A DNA stretch of 38,889 bases from NCBI RefSeq assembly GCF_019083805.1, contig NZ_JAHRDV010000018.1:1-38889 (forward strand). The letters run 5' to 3'. Below the pieces are notes generated by a model. It searched no databases. It was given only the letters and a program-made list of their open reading frames with translations, and was not told the DNA's origin. This stretch comes from Acetobacter estunensis (GTDB lineage Bacteria > Pseudomonadota > Alphaproteobacteria > Acetobacterales > Acetobacteraceae). This document shows positions 38,643 through 38,889 of the stretch, one piece after another; positions within the stretch are counted from its first letter, which is position 1, and every line of letters starts with the position of its first letter. The translations under genes and the position numbers were made by a program.

Positions 38643-38889
38643 ATTATGAAAAAGTCTGTTTTGCACAAAAGAAATTTCCATAATCATCAAGAAAACCCGA
38701 TGCAGACAGAGTGTAGCGCAGGCGCGTATGAATTTCCAGCCTCCTATGGACGGCGTGTTGTAGCCCGTTTTGACGGGGGTCGCATGAGTTCGGATGGGGG
38801 CGTCATTCTGGTGAAGCAGGCTGATGACATTCTGGGGCTCAGCCGCCGCTTTGCTGCCTGTTTTCGCGATAAGCGGCATCCCGGCTTTG
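38604..38889 (+). mobile_element. IS1380-family insertion sequence, 5' end (partial, right copy)
   Basis: This is the right-hand copy, inverted relative to the left one. It begins within pabB at about 38604 (GACGCGGAAATCTCAC) and runs off the window. The last 127 bases are the exact reverse complement of the first 127; further inwards the copies differ at scattered positions. Confidence 0.85.
38700..38889 (+). CDS. IS1380-family transposase, N-terminal fragment (right copy)
   Basis: ATG 38700 opens MQTECSAGAYEFPASYGRRVVARFDGGRMSSDGGVILVKQADDILGLSRRFAACF, still open at the window edge after 63 codons, exactly where the left copy ends. It has Tyr16 where the left copy has Cys. The catalytic part is outside. 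Confidence 0.88.
   Translation, partial: MQTECSAGAYEFPASYGRRVVARFDGGRMSSDGGVILVKQADDILGLSRRFAACFRDKRHPGF

Noticed and set aside
1..38889. tRNA or rRNA genes
   Set aside because: No cloverleaf-like or rRNA-like sequence was recognised on either strand; the only RNA elements supported are the two fluoride riboswitches.
1..38889. Circular element inferred from matching ends
   Set aside because: The terminal match is inverted, not direct, so it shows a shared IS in opposite orientation rather than circularity.

Overview
The window looks like accessory DNA, mostly plasmid-derived, from an acetic acid bacterium (Acetobacteraceae: Acetobacter, Komagataeibacter, Gluconacetobacter or Gluconobacter). 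The grounds are IS1380-type transposase starts at both ends, an alphaproteobacterial RepA/ParA replicon, Ti-type TraA/TraC/TraD transfer genes and moderate-to-high GC content. The genus cannot be fixed from sequence alone. The first 127 bases are the exact reverse complement of the last 127, and both lie in the 5' part of an IS1380 transposase. The window is therefore probably one complete assembly contig that breaks in two inverted copies of the same IS.

Layout. 1-286: IS1380 end. 417-1369: WGR-domain protein and tyrosine recombinase. 1415-2092: RHH/PIN toxin-antitoxin (TA) pair whose toxin lacks its first catalytic Asp. 2152-4470: partition and replication (ParA, small partner, RepA, five iterons, a DnaA box, an AT-rich unwinding region), followed by a cluster of GC-rich mini-hairpins. 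5038-8557: TA and TA-like modules (DUF4160/DUF2442 with a frameshift, AbrB/Doc, Phd/PIN, a truncated CopG antitoxin, FitA/FitB). 8535-12990: mobilisation genes (two unknown genes, TraD, TraC, a putative oriT, TraA relaxase-helicase). 13012-15806: VapBC with a clear promoter/operator, an internally deleted TA remnant, a DUF6118 membrane protein, a Fic protein, and the first ~65 codons of an MmeI-like DNA methyltransferase cut off by a truncated Tn3 transposase.

15840-35355 is dominated by Tn3-family DNA. Element 1 (tnpA 3'-truncated, tnpR with a replaced tail) is followed at 19202 by a 38-bp terminal-repeat-like sequence. This faces a related repeat at 35318-35355, just after a second tnpR/tnpA pair. 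The ~16 kb between them has the layout of a Tn3-family transposon with cargo. An IS5-family element (19274-20116) sits just inside the left repeat. The cargo is: (i) a sulfur-oxidation-type operon (Tat-exported DsrE-like protein, periplasmic binding protein, DoxDA thiosulfate:quinone oxidoreductase); (ii) a fluoride module with two divergent fluoride riboswitches, one for crcB/fluC-EamA-outer membrane protein and one for a universal stress protein; (iii) a lipoprotein; (iv) a four-gene translationally coupled operon (FAD protein, DUF202, LysR, TDT/sulfite-exporter-like permease). tnpA 2 is intact apart from one in-frame TGA.

Right of the transposon are a BigR/SqrR-type persulfide sensor (Cys37/Cys103) with a rhodanese-membrane protein, an aminotransferase, and a pabB-like gene cut by the second IS1380 copy. 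The shared themes are plasmid maintenance on the left, and sulfur-species and fluoride handling carried by a transposon on the right. Many genes are visibly decaying (nonsense codons, frameshift, deletions), as expected of IS-rich accessory DNA.
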